The translations under genes were made by a program, and so were the position numbers. A stretch of 64,000 bases of DNA from Mannheimia glucosida (GTDB lineage Bacteria > Pseudomonadota > Gammaproteobacteria > Enterobacterales > Pasteurellaceae): contig NZ_CP176502.1 of NCBI RefSeq assembly GCF_046267875.1, positions 1,364,001 through 1,428,000 of the forward strand. The letters run 5' to 3'. The notes beneath the pieces are model-generated. The model was not told the origin of the DNA. It saw only the letters and a list, made by a program, of their open reading frames with translations, and made no database searches. Positions 62,264-64,000 of the stretch are shown here, piece after piece. The first letter of the stretch is position 1; every line of letters starts with the position of its first letter.

Positions 62264-62469
62264 TATTAACTTTATGTTGTGATCGTATTTATGTGTATAT
62301 TGTAAAACAGAAACTATTTTAAAAATAACAAACACACTGATGAGGGTAGTTTAAAAGAAATCAAAGATAAATTACGTCAACATAGTAATTTAGAAAGAAG
62401 TATAATATATTATTTATACAATTTTTTTAAAATTTTGATTTTACTACTACATTTATTTTTATGAAAAAT

Positions 62470-62506
62470 AAAAAGCCTTGAAATATTTATTTTCAAGGCT
62501 TTTTTA
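62470..62506. terminator. Terminator after tRNA-Leu, bidirectional
   Basis: AAAAAGCCTTGAAA and TTTCAAGGCTTTTT form a perfect 14-bp stem with a 7-base AT loop, with A and T runs on both sides. It would end the secG-tRNA-Leu transcript on the minus strand and also any transcript from the orphan gene. Confidence 0.92.
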
Positions 62507-62536
62507 CTATATCTATAATACTATAGAATTTTAATT

Positions 62537-62622
62537 TGGTGCTCTGGGCGAGACTTGAACTCGCACGGACTACGTCCACCACCCCCTCAAGATGGCGTGT
62601 CTACCAATTCCACCACCAGAGC
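62537..62622 (-). tRNA. tRNA-Leu (anticodon GAG)
   Basis: The 86-base gene on the minus strand starts GCTCTGG and ends CCAGAGC-A-CCA, with the CCA encoded. The acceptor stem pairs over 7 bases. The D-arm has GGTGGAATTGGTAGACAC. The anticodon stem CCATC/GGTGG encloses TTGAGGG, giving anticodon GAG at 62586-62588. The long variable arm (GTGGACGTAGTCC region) and GTTCAAGTC T-loop are typical of tRNA-Leu. It reads CUC and CUU codons. It follows secG by 21 bases and is probably cotranscribed. Confidence 0.95.
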
Positions 62623-62643
62623 TTATATTCTATTTTGTAACGA

Positions 62644-62970
62644 TTATTGAGGGATATCGTTATTTTCGGTTTTTACCGGTTCTGCTTGTTTTTGTTCTAC
62701 TTGACTTAAATCTTCGAATTGGCTTTTTGGTGCTACGCTATGAGAGCTTAAATTGCCAATCACTAAGCTAATTGCGAAGAAAATTGTTGCAAGTAGAGCA
62801 GTTGTTCTTGATAAAAAGTTTGCTGATCCTGCTGATCCGAAAACTGTTGCTGAAGCACCAGCCCCGAAAGAAGCACCTGCATCAGCACCTTTACCTTGTT
62901 GCATTAATACAAATGCAATCAATAATACGGCAACCACAAGATAAACAATAGTGAGTACATTAATTAACAT
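62644..62970 (-). CDS. secG: Protein translocase subunit SecG
   Basis: SecG is the auxiliary subunit of the SecYEG translocon. It has 108 residues (110 in E. coli). Two membrane helices (about 3-23 and 54-72) are joined by the conserved loop LMQQGKGADAGASFGAGASA, which is followed by TVFGSAGSANFLSRTTALLA. A polar C-terminal tail follows. It lies upstream of tRNA-Leu, as in other gammaproteobacteria, and downstream of topB on the same strand. Confidence 0.95.
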   Translation of the reverse strand: MLINVLTIVYLVVAVLLIAFVLMQQGKGADAGASFGAGASATVFGSAGSANFLSRTTALLATIFFAISLVIGNLSSHSVAPKSQFEDLSQVEQKQAEPVKTENNDIPQ

Positions 62971-63075
62971 TAATTTATTCTCTTGTATTCTTTATGCGAA
63001 ATTTGCAATGGCGTGCATAATATAGAATTTACGCCCGTTTGACAAGTGCCAAACAGTAATTTTTACCTGCTTGAT

Positions 63076-64000
63076 TTAATTTTCAGCAGTTTGTGTTCGC
63101 TTTTTAAAATAACGAGGTTTATTGCCGCTTGCAAGCGGTGTAATTTTCGCTAAATTTTGCAACACTTGGCGGTTTGGGCTTTGCAATAAATGTGGGAGCT
63201 GTTGGTTTAGCTCAAACATAAATTGCTGATAGCTAGTCTCTTTTTTGCTGATTTGATTCAGCTGCATTTCCCAATGAGCGGTCATATCCGGCTGGGTAGC
63301 CGAGTCGGGCAGTGCTTGAATCAGTGTTCTGCCGGCTTCTGTGCTGTGGATATTTTTCCCTTTGCGGATTAAAAAACCACGTTTAAACAGTAATTCGATA
63401 ATGCCGGCTCGGGTTGCCTCCGTGCCTAAACCATCAGTTTCACGCAAGATTTTTTTCAATTCTTTATCTTGTACAAAACGGGCGATCCCGGTCATTGCTG
63501 AAAGCAAACTGCGATCAGTAAAGTGGCGGGGCGGTTGTGTTTTTTTGCTGACAATTTCCCCTTTTTCACAATGAAGGACTTGCCCTTTTTTGACAATCGG
63601 TAGTAGTGGTTCTGCATCGTCAAGGCTATCTTCTTTACCCAGTAACGCTCGCCAACCGGCAATTACAAGGTTGCGAGCTTGAGCGACAAAGCTTCCGCCG
63701 GCAATTTCAAGTCCGATTTTACTTTTGCGATATTCTGCATCAGGGCAGAATTGCATTAGATATTGGCGTGCGATGAGTTGATAAACTCTTTTTTCATTTT
63801 CGGTTAAATGCACCGTTCCTTGCCGTGCAGTGGGAATAATGGCGTGGTGAGCTTCCACCTCTTTATCATTCCAGCAACGATTGCGAATAGCTGGATCAAC
63901 GACTTCCGGTTTTTGTTGATATTCAGGTAAATGATGAGCAATTGCCGCCATCACTTTAAATCTGTCGTTGAAATGTTCGGTCGGCAAATACCGATTATCA
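63076..64000 (-). CDS. topB: DNA topoisomerase III, C-terminal part
   Basis: TopB is a type IA topoisomerase that decatenates and resolves DNA intermediates with RecQ. Only the C-terminal 308 or so residues are in the window; the 5' end lies beyond 64000. The fragment begins with DNRYLPTEHFNDRF, which directly follows the active-site tyrosine motif in E. coli TopB, so the catalytic tyrosine is just outside. VDPAIRNRCWNDKEVEAHHA, IIPTARQGTVHLTENEKRVY, GLGTEATRAGIIELLFKRGF and PDMTAHWEMQLNQI match TopB throughout. The E. coli C-terminal basic tail is shorter here. Confidence 0.95.
   Translation of the reverse strand, partial: DNRYLPTEHFNDRFKVMAAIAHHLPEYQQKPEVVDPAIRNRCWNDKEVEAHHAIIPTARQGTVHLTENEKRVYQLIARQYLMQFCPDAEYRKSKIGLEIAGGSFVAQARNLVIAGWRALLGKEDSLDDAEPLLPIVKKGQVLHCEKGEIVSKKTQPPRHFTDRSLLSAMTGIARFVQDKELKKILRETDGLGTEATRAGIIELLFKRGFLIRKGKNIHSTEAGRTLIQALPDSATQPDMTAHWEMQLNQISKKETSYQQFMFELNQQLPHLLQSPNRQVLQNLAKITPLASGNKPRYFKKRTQTAEN

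Noticed and set aside
1..64000. CRISPR arrays, insertion sequences, prophage genes or toxin-antitoxin pairs
   Set aside because: I looked for regularly spaced repeats, transposase or integrase motifs and small overlapping gene pairs, and saw none that hold up.

Overview
The window is a contiguous piece of a gammaproteobacterial chromosome from the family Pasteurellaceae. Gene content and order point there: an apfABCD-type pilin operon, topB-secG-tRNA-Leu, the fruBKA operon, glgBXCAP, and a uppS-cdsA-rseP-bamA-skp-lpxD-fabZ-lpxA block. More specific is the DNA uptake sequence scattered through genes and gaps. It is the ACAAGCGGTCAAATTT type used by Actinobacillus pleuropneumoniae, Mannheimia haemolytica and relatives, not the AAGTGCGGT type of Haemophilus influenzae. 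I count more than 30 copies of its core by eye. I cannot name the genus from the sequence alone.

Layout. 1-2.5 kb: a partial TSUP permease and proB, then divergent folA and a small membrane protein. 2.5-9.7 kb: radA divergent from the type IV pilus operon pilABCD, which is followed by coaE and yacG, with holA on the other strand. 9.7-15.4 kb: lptE, leuS, an Excalibur-domain protein, serS and smpB, all on the minus strand. 15.6-21.5 kb: a YcjX-type NTPase, a CYTH-domain protein, the yqcC-truC-UPF0181-exported protein cluster, trpCF and a 26-codon membrane microprotein. 21.5-32.2 kb: mnmC, then the envelope operon running from uppS to lpxA. 32.3-36.1 kb: gloB, the 4.5S SRP RNA, bioB and pckA. 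36.3-41.1 kb: ftsB-ispD-ispF, a lemA-TPM-TPM cluster, a RarD-type permease and a 25-codon ORF. 41.2-55.4 kb: fruBKA divergent from glgBXCAP. 55.4-64 kb: trmJ, pntAB, metR, asd, an AT-rich orphan gene, tRNA-Leu(GAG), secG and a partial topB.

How the parts fit. The pilin operon is the machinery that binds and takes up DNA in this family, and the uptake sequences are its substrate tag. A CRP-S-like palindrome lies upstream of pilA, as expected for a competence gene. Fructose uptake (fruBKA) and glycogen turnover (glgBXCAP) share a divergent promoter region with one perfect and one good CRP site, which would couple both to cAMP. The envelope block combines undecaprenyl-phosphate, phospholipid, lipid A and outer-membrane protein assembly genes.

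Most of the window is ordinary core chromosome. I found no phage, insertion sequence, CRISPR array, toxin-antitoxin pair or defence island, and no undescribed multi-gene system. The more unusual items are small: two unlisted microprotein ORFs, a family of paired inverted hairpins resembling BIMEs at two loci, a palindrome directly upstream of holA, a pilin leader partly encoded by an uptake sequence, a FruB with two HPr domains, a Skp about 100 residues longer than that of E. coli, and an orphan gene beside tRNA-Leu.
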